Source of the DNA: JAXGPL01 sp040766985
Lineage (GTDB): Bacteria > Bacillota > Sulfobacillia > JAUYEG01
DNA: 64,000 nt
Direction of reading: 5' to 3'
Assembly: GCA_040766985.1 (NCBI GenBank)
Contig: JAXGPL010000008.1
Coordinates: forward strand, 1 to 64,000
Made by a program: the position numbers and the translations under genes. The notes under the pieces were generated by a model. That model had not been told where the DNA came from, did no database searches, and saw only the letters and a list, made by a program, of their open reading frames with translations. Positions 35,111 to 45,340 of this stretch are shown one piece after another (the first letter of the stretch is position 1; each line of letters starts with the position of its first letter).

Positions 35111-35953
35111 CTAGATCACCCGCGTGGCGCGCCGCAGGGCGTGGCAACTGAGGTTAACCGCGACCGGCAGCGAGGTGATGTGTGTAGCGTAGGCCTCGAC
35201 ATGGACCGCCAGGGCCGTGGTATCGCCGCCCAGCCCGGCAGGACCCACGCCGGTTGCCTGGACATCAGCGAGCAGGTCCCGCTCCAACTGAGCAAGATGC
35301 GGCTCCGGATTGGGCTCGCCGACCGGCCGGAACAGGGCCACTTTGGCCAGCATCGCAGCCTTCTCCATGGTGCCGCCCAGGCCGACGCCCACGACGAGCG
35401 GCGGGCACGGGTTGGCCCCTGCGCGCTCGACCAGGCCAGCCACAAAACAGCGAACCCCGGCGGGTCCGTCCGCCGGGGTCAGCATTGTCAGGCCGCCCAT
35501 GTTTTCCGAACCGAAACCCTTGGCCGCCACCCGCAGAATCACCGCAGTCCCCGGGACGATCTCCGTGTGGATCACGGCAGGGGTGTTGTCGCTGGTGTTG
35601 ACGCGGGTGATCGGGTCACCGACGACGGACTTGCGGAGATAACCGTCCTGGTATCCCCTTGCGACACCGGAGTTGATTGCGGCGGCCAGATCGCCGCCAA
35701 CGAGGTGCACATCCTGCCCGATCTCCAGCAGCACTACTGCCATACCCGTATCCTGGCACAGCGCAATGTCGCATTCCGCTGCCGCGGCCGCGTTCTGGAT
35801 AAGGAGGCCGAGGATCTCCTTTGCACCCGGCGACGTCTCACGGTCGGCCGCGCGCTGCAACGCCTGCCGGACGTCGTCCGGCAACCGGTAACAGGCCTCG
35901 ATACACGCATCGCGCACCGCAGCCTCGATTACGCCTACGTTGATCTCCCGCAT
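35111..35953 (-). CDS. fumA: Class I (Fe-S) fumarate hydratase, alpha subunit
   Basis: A 280-residue alpha subunit carrying the [4Fe-4S] cluster. The three expected cysteine ligands are present in LCQDTG (about residue 65), NPCPPLVVGVGLGG (about 183) and LSCHALRRA (about 272). GSENMGGLTMLTPADG is the family signature. It is first in the run fumA-fumB-malic enzyme-sucC-sucD. A GGGGAGGAG lies immediately upstream of the ATG. The gene is divergent from the HD-domain gene across about 160 bases. Confidence 0.94.
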   Translation of the reverse strand: MREINVGVIEAAVRDACIEACYRLPDDVRQALQRAADRETSPGAKEILGLLIQNAAAAAECDIALCQDTGMAVVLLEIGQDVHLVGGDLAAAINSGVARGYQDGYLRKSVVGDPITRVNTSDNTPAVIHTEIVPGTAVILRVAAKGFGSENMGGLTMLTPADGPAGVRCFVAGLVERAGANPCPPLVVGVGLGGTMEKAAMLAKVALFRPVGEPNPEPHLAQLERDLLADVQATGVGPAGLGGDTTALAVHVEAYATHITSLPVAVNLSCHALRRATRVI

Positions 35954-36067
35954 ACTCCTCCCCTCAGGGTTAATTCGGCCTCAAGCCCCCGTTCGTCCTG
36001 CTTTGCCGCTGTCCCCGCGATCGCTTTGCCAGTCAAGCGGCATCCCGGCCCTTCCGTCAAGCATCAT

Positions 36068-36076
36068 CTGTGTATA
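36068..36076 (+). promoter_or_regulatory. Possible -10 box (TGTATACT) for the HD gene
   Basis: A TGTATACT lies about 40 bases upstream of the HD-gene ATG, in an AT-richer patch of the divergent spacer. No strong -35 hexamer is seen at the right distance, so this is weak. Confidence 0.25.
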
Positions 36077-36111
36077 CTGGTGAGTAAATGCACATGGAGG
36101 CTTGAAGCCTG

Positions 36112-36765
36112 ATGGTCCATCCTGCCCCGGAGCTATGCCTTGACCTTCTCGCCGAGCTAGCGGCGCCGGGCCACCTGGTCGCACATCTACGACAGGTTTC
36201 GGCTGCGGCAGGCCGCTTGGCCGTCCTGTGCGGAGCCGACGCGGGTTTCTGCATCGCGGCCGCATGGCTGCACGACGTCGGCAAAGCCCGCCTTGCGCCC
36301 GACCGTCTCGCGGAGCTCTTGGGTGTTGACCGGGACTGCGCAGCGCGTCTCGACCATGGCCGGCTGGGCGCCCGGCTGCTGCGTTTGCTCGGCAGCCCCT
36401 ACGCCGAGCTGGCGGACGCGGTCGAACGCCACTTGATCGGCTCCGTCCTGTTCGGCCCGCCGCCGCGGACGCTCGAGGAGAAGACCGTCTTCTTCGCAGA
36501 CAAGCTGGTGGGGGCGGAATGGCTCGGCTTCCGCGGACGCATGGACGACCTTGCCGCGCGCCACGGCCACTTGTTCGACATCCGCCTCTGCGAGCCCGGG
36601 ACCGAGGCGGTGTTCCTCGAACTCGCCCACGAAGCTGCACTTGGGACGGCAGACCTGGAGCGGCTGGTCGGGGCGTCGGTCGCCGAGGCTGTTCTTGGCG
36701 CCGCCGCGCAGGAGACCGAGGTTGGCCACGGACGGTGTCAGGGCAGCCGGCCGGGAAGCGACTAA
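36112..36765 (+). CDS. HD-domain hydrolase
   Basis: A 217-residue HD-superfamily protein. The metal-binding motif is seen as His in LAAPGHLVAHLRQV and HD in AAAWLHDVGK (about residues 50-59), with later DHGRLGARLLRLLG and VFFADKLVGAEW supplying the remaining ligands (H and D). Such small HD proteins hydrolyse phosphate esters or nucleotides; the substrate is unknown. GGAGG stands 10 bases before the ATG. The last residues are Gly/Arg-rich, and its stop overlaps the convergent VWA gene by 4 bases. Confidence 0.82.
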   Translation: MVHPAPELCLDLLAELAAPGHLVAHLRQVSAAAGRLAVLCGADAGFCIAAAWLHDVGKARLAPDRLAELLGVDRDCAARLDHGRLGARLLRLLGSPYAELADAVERHLIGSVLFGPPPRTLEEKTVFFADKLVGAEWLGFRGRMDDLAARHGHLFDIRLCEPGTEAVFLELAHEAALGTADLERLVGASVAEAVLGAAAQETEVGHGRCQGSRPGSD

Positions 36766-38045
36766 GGACGCTGCGGCCGAGCCGCCCAAGGGCCGCCGAG
36801 GATAACGCGCCGTAGTACGCCCTGAAGGTCCGCCAGGGAATTGCATTCGTACATCTCCGCGTGCTCCCGCAGCAGCGGCACTGCAGGCAGGTCGTCCCAC
36901 TGGTCCCTGGGCACGGTGTTCAGCCAGATGACGCCCTGAACCCGCGCGCGCATCCGGCCGAGGATCGATGCGGCCTCGGCGGCGGCCAGAGTTTTGGTGT
37001 CACTGACCAGAAGCAACACCGCGTCGCCGGTCAGCAGGCGCCCGTGTTCGTCAACGAACCGCCGCAAAGCGAGCCCGAGATTGGTCCCCTTCCCCCAGAC
37101 CGTGCTCCCCTTGGCAAGCCCGTGCATTGAATCCGGCCCGGACCCAAGCGAGCGGAGCTGCGCGGTGATATCTTCCAGGTCCTCAGAGAACACGAAGGCC
37201 CGCAGATCAGAAACCACTTTTGACAGGCCGTGCGCAAAGAAGAGCGTAAAAGCCGAATACCGGGACATCGAACCGGAAACGTCACAGATCAGCACGATCC
37301 GGGGTTTGCGCACGCGGCGCGCCCGGTACCGCAGAGCCATCAACGTCCCGCCGTAGCGGTAGTTGGCGCGGATGGTGCGGCGGAAGTCGATGCGCTCGTC
37401 GCGCCGGGCGGCCCGGTATCGGCGCATTATCCTTGCGGCCAGCCGCTTGGCCAGACGGCGGATCAGGGCCATCGCTCTGCCCATCTCCTGCGCCGGGATC
37501 TGCTGCATGTCCAGCTCTAAGAGCGGGTCGTCGCCGACTCCCGAGCCCGCCATAAGGCCGCGGAGCGGCTCGTCGATACCTTCGTCCCCGCGGGGTCCGG
37601 GGGCGCGGCGGGCCAGGGCCATCTGCCGGCGCCACCGGTCGAGATGCTCACGGACGACATGTTCGACGAGCGGCAGCAGGGACGAGTCGAGGGCGCTTTC
37701 GTTCCGGTCGCCGGAGCGCGCCAGAAACTCGCGCAATCGTTCCCGCTGGGCAGCAGAGAGGTTGGCGTAGGTCGCAAGCTGCTCCGGGGAGAGGTCGAGC
37801 GGGTGGTCCATGAAGGTCAGTTCGCCGCGCCCGGCCAAAACCCGGCGTAGGGCATCGCGCTCGCGTTCGGCCTTGGCGGAAAGGCGCGCGGCGTCACATT
37901 CCGGGGGGACGAAAAACTCTTCGAACAGGCGGTCGAGAACCTCTCGCGACCGTTCGTCCTTGGCGAGCGTCGCCGAGAGGGCAAGCCTGGCCTGAACGCG
38001 ATCCAGGGGATCGACCGCGCGGAGAGCGTCCAGCGCGTCAAGCAC
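36762..38045 (-). CDS. CoxE-like VWA domain protein (partner of MoxR ATPase)
   Basis: A 427-residue protein with a C-terminal von Willebrand A domain. The MIDAS motif is DVSGSMS (about residue 256), followed by GSTVWGKGTNLGLAL and VLLLVSDTKTL, with an Arg-rich linker before it. It pairs with the MoxR AAA ATPase gene just upstream, as in CoxD/CoxE or RavA/ViaA systems that insert metals or remodel complexes. The annotated GTG start cuts into a conserved N-terminus: ALRLARFAGGLRAAGIPVGS is encoded in frame upstream, but no ATG, GTG or TTG exists between it and the previous stop. A frameshift or an unusual start is therefore likely. Confidence 0.82.
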   Translation of the reverse strand: MLDALDALRAVDPLDRVQARLALSATLAKDERSREVLDRLFEEFFVPPECDAARLSAKAERERDALRRVLAGRGELTFMDHPLDLSPEQLATYANLSAAQRERLREFLARSGDRNESALDSSLLPLVEHVVREHLDRWRRQMALARRAPGPRGDEGIDEPLRGLMAGSGVGDDPLLELDMQQIPAQEMGRAMALIRRLAKRLAARIMRRYRAARRDERIDFRRTIRANYRYGGTLMALRYRARRVRKPRIVLICDVSGSMSRYSAFTLFFAHGLSKVVSDLRAFVFSEDLEDITAQLRSLGSGPDSMHGLAKGSTVWGKGTNLGLALRRFVDEHGRLLTGDAVLLLVSDTKTLAAAEAASILGRMRARVQGVIWLNTVPRDQWDDLPAVPLLREHAEMYECNSLADLQGVLRRVILGGPWAARPQRP

Positions 38046-38148
38046 CTCGCCGCTCCCGACCGGTATGCCGGCGGCGCGCAGTCCGCCGGCGAAACGTGCC
38101 AGGCGCAGGGCCAGGTCGCGGCCCGCCCGCCGGGCCTCGCCGGTCCGG

Positions 38149-39054
38149 TCAGCCCCGCAGGAGCCTGTCGACGCCGTGGTTGTCCAACTCCCTTGTCAAG
38201 GCCTGAAGGTCATCGCGGTTCTTCAGGAAAAGGCCTGCCGTGTTGCCGACCACGTCGGCGTCGAGACTGCCCGCGCCCAGAGAAAGCAGGGCACGCGCCC
38301 AATCCAGCGTCTCGGCGATGGACGGTTTCTTGCGCAGGTCAAGGTGGGTACGGAGGAAATACATCGCGCGGGCGATCTCCATGGCCAGGGCGACCGGCAC
38401 CTCCGGCGAGCGGGCGAGGATGATCTCCACTTCGCGCTCCGGCGTCGGGAAGTCGATGTAAAGGTACACGCAGCGGCGCTTGAGCCCGTCGGACAGGTCG
38501 CGCTCGCTGTTGCTGGTCAGTACGACAACCGGGATGTGCCGGGCCGTGAGCGTACCGAGTTCGGGAATGGAAACCTGAAAGTCCGACAGCAATTCAAACA
38601 GGAAGGCCTCAAAGGCCTCGTCAACTTTGTCGACCTCGTCGATCAGCAGCACAGGACGGCTACTGCTGCGGATGGCGCGCAACAGCGGTCGCATCAGAAG
38701 GTATTCCTCGGAGAACAGCTCACGTTCGCCGGCCTGTTCACCGCCGCCATGCGCCACGCCTGCCGGGTCACTAACCCTGCCCATCTGGATGCGAAGCAGT
38801 TGGCGCTGGTAGTTCCATTCGTAGAGGGCCTTGTTCTCGTCGAGGCCCTCGTAGCACTGCAGGCGGATTAGCTCGGAGCCCAGCACTCGCGAGAGGACCT
38901 TGGCGATCTCGGTCTTGCCGACGCCGGGCGCGCCTTCGATCAGGAGCGGCTTCTTCAGCCGGAGGGAGAGGTAGACGGGCAACAACACGTCCATTCCACA
39001 GATATATCCGTCGCCCGCAAACTCCCGGGCAAGCCACTCCAGATTGAGGTCCAC
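38149..39054 (-). CDS. MoxR-family AAA+ ATPase
   Basis: A 301-residue MoxR-type ATPase. Walker A is GAPGVGKTEIAKVL (about residues 42-55), Walker B VLLIDEVDK (about 139), and sensor 1 VVLTSNSERDLSDGLKRRC (about 178). The chosen GTG at 39054 has AAAGGTGG at spacing 7; an in-frame TTG at 39072 is less likely. MoxR ATPases act as chaperones together with a VWA protein, here the gene immediately downstream. A Gly/Glu-rich insertion (HGGGEQAGERE) lies between the Walker motifs. Confidence 0.9.
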   Translation of the reverse strand: MDLNLEWLAREFAGDGYICGMDVLLPVYLSLRLKKPLLIEGAPGVGKTEIAKVLSRVLGSELIRLQCYEGLDENKALYEWNYQRQLLRIQMGRVSDPAGVAHGGGEQAGERELFSEEYLLMRPLLRAIRSSSRPVLLIDEVDKVDEAFEAFLFELLSDFQVSIPELGTLTARHIPVVVLTSNSERDLSDGLKRRCVYLYIDFPTPEREVEIILARSPEVPVALAMEIARAMYFLRTHLDLRKKPSIAETLDWARALLSLGAGSLDADVVGNTAGLFLKNRDDLQALTRELDNHGVDRLLRG

Positions 39055-39127
39055 CGGGGTTCCACCTTTCAAGAACCGGACCGCCGGGGGGCGTCCGGCC
39101 CGCGAGCGGTCGGCTTGGACTGGGTGT

Positions 39128-39529
39128 CTAGCGCGTCACCCCGTCGACTTTGCCGCTCGCCCGGAAAATGCGCAACACGAGACGGTTTGGGAGGCACACA
39201 ATCGCCTTCGCGGGATGACTCGTCCAGCCGGAATGCCAGCAGACGCCGAGCGGGCAGACGTCAGCGGGCAGGGGTAGGATCCGCGCCCTGCCTCCGGTGA
39301 GTTCGACCGTGATTTGGCCGCGGGGCGCGTCCACGACGATCAGGCGGGTTGGGTCGGAGGATCGGAAAGTAACCTCCTTGACCGTGCGGCCGTCGACCTC
39401 CACGCGCAGGGTGCCCGCGTCCGCAGCGCCGGCGGCCGCGACCCATTGAACGCTCAAAACGCCTGTCACGAGTATCAGCAGGCCTAGGGCCAGGTCGTAT
39501 GGGGTGAGCAGGCGGCGCCAGGCAGTCAC
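39128..39529 (-). CDS. NusG domain II-containing membrane-anchored protein
   Basis: A 133-residue protein with an N-terminal membrane helix (LALGLLILVTGVLSVQWVAA) and a NusG_II (PF07009-type) domain with the expected Cys pattern: VCPLGVCWHSGWTSHPAKAI, then VCLPNRLVLRI. These small extracytoplasmic proteins are widespread in anaerobic Firmicutes, often near Rnf or FMN-binding proteins, and their function is unknown. The GTG at 39529 is preceded by GAGCGAGG. Confidence 0.85.
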   Translation of the reverse strand: MTAWRRLLTPYDLALGLLILVTGVLSVQWVAAAGAADAGTLRVEVDGRTVKEVTFRSSDPTRLIVVDAPRGQITVELTGGRARILPLPADVCPLGVCWHSGWTSHPAKAIVCLPNRLVLRIFRASGKVDGVTR

Positions 39530-39654
39530 GAACCTCGCTCCCTTGCCTTACGGCCTTGATTGTACGTGCCGGCGCCAAAAGCCGCAACTACGGTGGCTCG
39601 CAGCCTTCTGCGCGCAGCCACGCAGGAGCGCGGCCTTGCCGGCCAGGAGCGGGG

Positions 39655-40680
39655 CTACATCAGCGGCATCGCTTCGGAGTACTGGGCGTGGTCGATCTCC
39701 CCTGCCGCAAGGAGCTTGACGAGACTGTCGTGCATGCAGGTGGACCCGGGCTCTGCGCCTTCGTCCAGGAGCTTCGCGATCCGGTCCCACTGCGCGCCGA
39801 GGATTGCCTGCCTGGCATCCTGGCCGACGGTGAGGACCTCGAACGCCGGCACGGAACCCTCGCCGCCGGAGCGCCTCAGCAGTTGCTGGCAACTCGCGCC
39901 CCGCAGTACCCACGCCAGGCGATAGGCCGCCTGCTCCTGAGCGTGCACCGGAAACCGGTTGACGATGCCCGCGAGCGCCTCACGGATACTGCGCGCAACG
40001 ACCGCGGCAATGATCAGGATGCGGCCTGACGCCGCCTCGAACACGGCCGGGATCACTTCGGGCTGGAGGTCGCTGATCGCTACGACGTCGGCTGCCTGCA
40101 GCATCGCAGAGGCCAGGCCGGAGCCGAAACTAGCCGTGTCGGTGCCGATCTCCCGCTGGTGAACGACGCCCAGCCTGTGCCGGAACAGGTACTCCACCGG
40201 ATCCTCAAGGGAGACGATGTGCACGGCGCGCTGCGTGTTGATCATGTCGATCATCGCCGCGATAGTAGTCGTCCGGCCGCTTCCCGGCGGACCTGCCACC
40301 AGGACCAACCCACCCTGCGCCAGGCCGAACCGCAGGACGGGATCCGGGATGCCCAACTGGACGCCTGTGCGGAGGATGCTCGGGATGACCCGGGCGACGA
40401 TCCCCACAGTACCCCTCTGACGGAAGCCGCTGACCCGGAACCGTCCGGTGCCGAAGATGCTGTACGAGACGTTGATCTCGCCTTCCTGGTCGAACCTCCG
40501 GCGTTGTTCTTCGTTAAGAAGCTGGTGCAGCAGAAGCTCGGTGTCCCCGGGGCCGAGTGCCGTGCCGTCGCACCTGACAAGTTCACCGTTACGGCGGAGG
40601 ACAGGGGAACTGCCGACTGTCACGATGACGTCTGACGCGCCCGCCTCGACGGCCTTCTGCAGCAGTTCGCTGAATCGCAT
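39655..40680 (-). CDS. PilT-like ATPase with altered Walker motifs
   Basis: A 341-residue homologue of the type IV pilus retraction ATPase. The N-terminal PAS-like domain (RFSELLQKAVEAGASDVIVT) and the RecA core are present, with SLEDPVEYLFRHRLGVVHQREIG-like Asp/His boxes. The Walker A reads GPPGSGRTTT with Arg in place of the catalytic Lys, and the Walker B region reads VVAISDLQP rather than the usual G-E-M-R-D. ATP hydrolysis is therefore doubtful. ATG 40680 is chosen because of GGAGG; longer frames upstream overlap lgt. No other pilus gene is nearby. Confidence 0.8.
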   Translation of the reverse strand: MRFSELLQKAVEAGASDVIVTVGSSPVLRRNGELVRCDGTALGPGDTELLLHQLLNEEQRRRFDQEGEINVSYSIFGTGRFRVSGFRQRGTVGIVARVIPSILRTGVQLGIPDPVLRFGLAQGGLVLVAGPPGSGRTTTIAAMIDMINTQRAVHIVSLEDPVEYLFRHRLGVVHQREIGTDTASFGSGLASAMLQAADVVAISDLQPEVIPAVFEAASGRILIIAAVVARSIREALAGIVNRFPVHAQEQAAYRLAWVLRGASCQQLLRRSGGEGSVPAFEVLTVGQDARQAILGAQWDRIAKLLDEGAEPGSTCMHDSLVKLLAAGEIDHAQYSEAMPLM

Positions 40681-40729
40681 GGAGACCTCCCTAACCGCGA
40701 GCCGGGATGAACTCGCCTTGCTATCCCGT

Positions 40730-41527
40730 TTATCCCGGTCCCGGGCGCTCCACTTTAGGCTCAACTGGTCCGCCCGGCTCACCAACCGGCATGCTGTTCC
40801 GCCTCAGATACCATATCGCGGCGCCCAGTAAGAGCAGTCCCAGGCTGACCAGTTGGCCAAGAGTGAGGCCCGCCGCAACGCGTTCTCCTTCCCGGAAGAA
40901 CTCCGCAAGGAACCTCGCGATACCATATCCTGCGACAAACAGCCCAAACAGCTGCCCCAGGCGACGCGGCTTGCCCATGCGCCAGGAGAGGTAGATGAAG
41001 AGGAGGGTTAGGAGGAAGGTTTCGTAGAGCTGGCTCGGATGCCGGAGCCCCGGGGCGTAAACAGTCGTGCAGCCCCAATCGCCGCCGGTGAGCCGGCCGA
41101 AGCAGCAACCCGCAAGCAGGCAGCCGATCCGGCCGATCCCGAGGGCGATCGCCAGGGCCCTTGCGTATAGGTCGGCGAGCATCCAGAACCTTAACCTGAG
41201 CCGGCGCGCCATAATCCAGCCTGCCGCCACTCCGCCTAGCAGGCCGCCGTGAATCGTCAGGCCTTGCCGCTCCCAGCCGCCGACGCCGATGATCGACCAG
41301 GGGGTGGCTGCGTAATCGCGCCAGTTGAGCAGCACATACACCAGCCGCGAGCCGACCAGCCCGGCAAGCACGACGGCCAGCATCAGGTCCACGGTGACGT
41401 TGGGATCGACACCCTCCCGGGGCGCCTGGCGCCACACCAGGAACAGCGCTACCAACACGGCCAGCGCAATCATGGTGCCGTAACTATACACCGTGATCGG
41501 CCCGATCCGGGTCAGCTCGGGTAGCAA
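40730..41527 (-). CDS. lgt: Prolipoprotein diacylglyceryl transferase
   Basis: Lgt attaches diacylglycerol to the lipobox Cys of lipoproteins at the cytoplasmic membrane. About seven membrane helices are visible. Family motifs are ERQGLTIHGGLLGG (with the essential H-G-G-L), GRIGCLLAGCCFG, RHPSQLYE and FLAEFFREGE. The likeliest start is TTG at 41527 with GGAAGGAGG at spacing 7, giving LPELTRIGPITVYSYG as the normal N-terminus. It overlaps the end of the MarR-methyltransferase gene by 16 bases. The Pro/Gly-rich tail after YLRRNSM is not conserved. Confidence 0.93.
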   Translation of the reverse strand: MLPELTRIGPITVYSYGTMIALAVLVALFLVWRQAPREGVDPNVTVDLMLAVVLAGLVGSRLVYVLLNWRDYAATPWSIIGVGGWERQGLTIHGGLLGGVAAGWIMARRLRLRFWMLADLYARALAIALGIGRIGCLLAGCCFGRLTGGDWGCTTVYAPGLRHPSQLYETFLLTLLFIYLSWRMGKPRRLGQLFGLFVAGYGIARFLAEFFREGERVAAGLTLGQLVSLGLLLLGAAIWYLRRNSMPVGEPGGPVEPKVERPGPG

Positions 41528-42747
41528 GCTCCGGCCTCCTTCCACTCGCCGGCGCGCGGAGCGCGCCTTAGGACCGCACCGTATTCACCGCCGGCGTCGC
41601 ACAGGGGTTCGCGCACAATCGTCAGTCCGGAACGCTCCGCCGTCAGGCGCAGCGCCGGTGGGGACACGTGCAGCCAGTTGAACCACTCGCCGATACGGCC
41701 GCGCGACTCGACGCGTAGCCGCACCGCGACCGGCAGGTTTGTTCCTGCCGGGCCCGCTGAGGCTGTCACGAGCGCGAATCCCGCGGGCCGGAGCATGCGG
41801 CGGATCGCCAGCAACAGCCGCTCCAGTCCCGGCTGCGAACCCGCCATGCCGAGCCCCGCCCCCAACAGCGTTATTGTATCGAAACGGGACCTCATATTCA
41901 GGTCGCCCGCAAGGTCCTCCCAAGCGGCACGCATGACGGTTGATACACCACGCCGCCGCATGCAAGCGCACGCGTGCGGCGACCGGTCCACCGCGACCAC
42001 CTTACCCACCCTGGCTTCGCGCAGCGACTGTTCTTCAAGGTAGAGGGCGACGCGGCCGGCACCTGCGCCGAGGTCGAGGGTGTCGCCCCGCGCTTCGCGG
42101 AGGAGTGCTTGCTCAAGATGCGTGAATGAGGAAGAAGGGGCGAAATAGCGGGCTACTTCAAGCAGAGATAGCCGCCCATCTCCCCTGCGCAGGTGACTGG
42201 GGACCCGTAAGCCCTCAAAGTACTCCAAGAGCACAGTACCGAAGAGATCGGGGGTGACTAGCATGTAAGCCGGCAGCGCAGCGCCTGGCTCGAGCTCCGA
42301 GACGTGGCGTTCAAGGAACTTCGCCACCGTGCCCAGAGCCTGGACCAGGTCTTCGCGCTCCTTGGGCGGCATCTTGGCGATGTAGGACGCCACAACCCCG
42401 TGCAGCCCCCTACGGCGGGCGGCGAGTATCTCCCTGCCCTTCTCCGTGATCTGCACGATGACAACCCTGCGGTCCTGCTCGCTGCGGCCACGCGAGATAA
42501 GCCCGTCCTCGATCAGCCGGTCCATCATCAGGGTCAGGCTGCCGGGGGAAAGGGCCATCCGGTGGGCAAGGTCGCTCATCCGCCAGCTCTCCCTCTGGGC
42601 CGTAAGGACCAGCACACGGAACTGGGCGTGGGTAAACCGGTGAACTGCATCGGCATCGTCGTGGAAGCTGTGCGAAAGGCGCTTCATGAACACCGGGACA
42701 AGGCGCAGGAAGTCGTCAAGGTGCTTTACCTGCCCGAGTTCGTCCAT
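41512..42747 (-). CDS. MarR-type regulator fused to a SAM-dependent methyltransferase
   Basis: A 411-residue fusion. Residues about 1-155 form a MarR winged helix (RMSDLAHRMALSPGSLTLMM recognition region, wing SRGRSEQDRRVVIVQITEKG). Residues about 170-410 include a class I methyltransferase: glycine-rich SAM motif GDTLDLGAGAGRVALYLEE, acidic motif II VVAVDRSPHAC, and FDTITLLGAGLGM. The catalytic part shows strong similarity to small-molecule methyltransferases that close with a beta-barrel-like end. Such a fusion suggests a regulator that also modifies its ligand or senses SAM. ATG 42747 is chosen because the MarR domain starts right after it; its ribosome binding site is weak. Confidence 0.8.
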   Translation of the reverse strand: MDELGQVKHLDDFLRLVPVFMKRLSHSFHDDADAVHRFTHAQFRVLVLTAQRESWRMSDLAHRMALSPGSLTLMMDRLIEDGLISRGRSEQDRRVVIVQITEKGREILAARRRGLHGVVASYIAKMPPKEREDLVQALGTVAKFLERHVSELEPGAALPAYMLVTPDLFGTVLLEYFEGLRVPSHLRRGDGRLSLLEVARYFAPSSSFTHLEQALLREARGDTLDLGAGAGRVALYLEEQSLREARVGKVVAVDRSPHACACMRRRGVSTVMRAAWEDLAGDLNMRSRFDTITLLGAGLGMAGSQPGLERLLLAIRRMLRPAGFALVTASAGPAGTNLPVAVRLRVESRGRIGEWFNWLHVSPPALRLTAERSGLTIVREPLCDAGGEYGAVLRRAPRAGEWKEAGACYPS

Positions 42748-42925
42748 CGGATACCCCGCCCTGTATCGCGCAACTGGTAAGGACAGGGACAAAAGCCCTG
42801 CTCCAACACGACTATAGACCGAACCTACCGCGGCGGTCAAGGACGGGGTCCGGAGCCTGACGCCGGCCCCCATCCTCCGCTTCGCGGCTCTGACGATCCG
42901 GCTCAGAACCGCCTCCTCAGGGCGG

Positions 42926-45031
<2,106 letters not shown>

Positions 45032-45340
45032 CCCGATGCCCCCTTACTCCCCGTTCGGCGCCTCTGCGCCCGGGGATGACAAGCCTCGTAGGTTCGAAAC
45101 CAAAAGGCAAAAATCCTTCCACCTTGACGGTTGGGATTATGCGCCTGTGCGCTGACCCCTATGCCGCAGCCCCGCCCTCGCCACCGCTGGGGGGCCGTCG
45201 CAACCTATGATAATGCCGTTTGGGGACAAGTTGTTCGATGATACCGCAATTGCACCCGGGGGCTACGCGAATGCAGAGCAGGCTTGCCATCAGCGCGGAG
45301 TCGACGGCGGGCGGGAGACAACAGGTTTCCGTGTGCAGGC
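45032..45340. other. Spacer upstream of hppA
   Basis: About 310 bases between the hppA start and the end of the next methyltransferase gene. It has some AT-richer patches suited to an hppA promoter, but I cannot assign boxes with confidence. No gene is supported. Confidence 0.4.
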
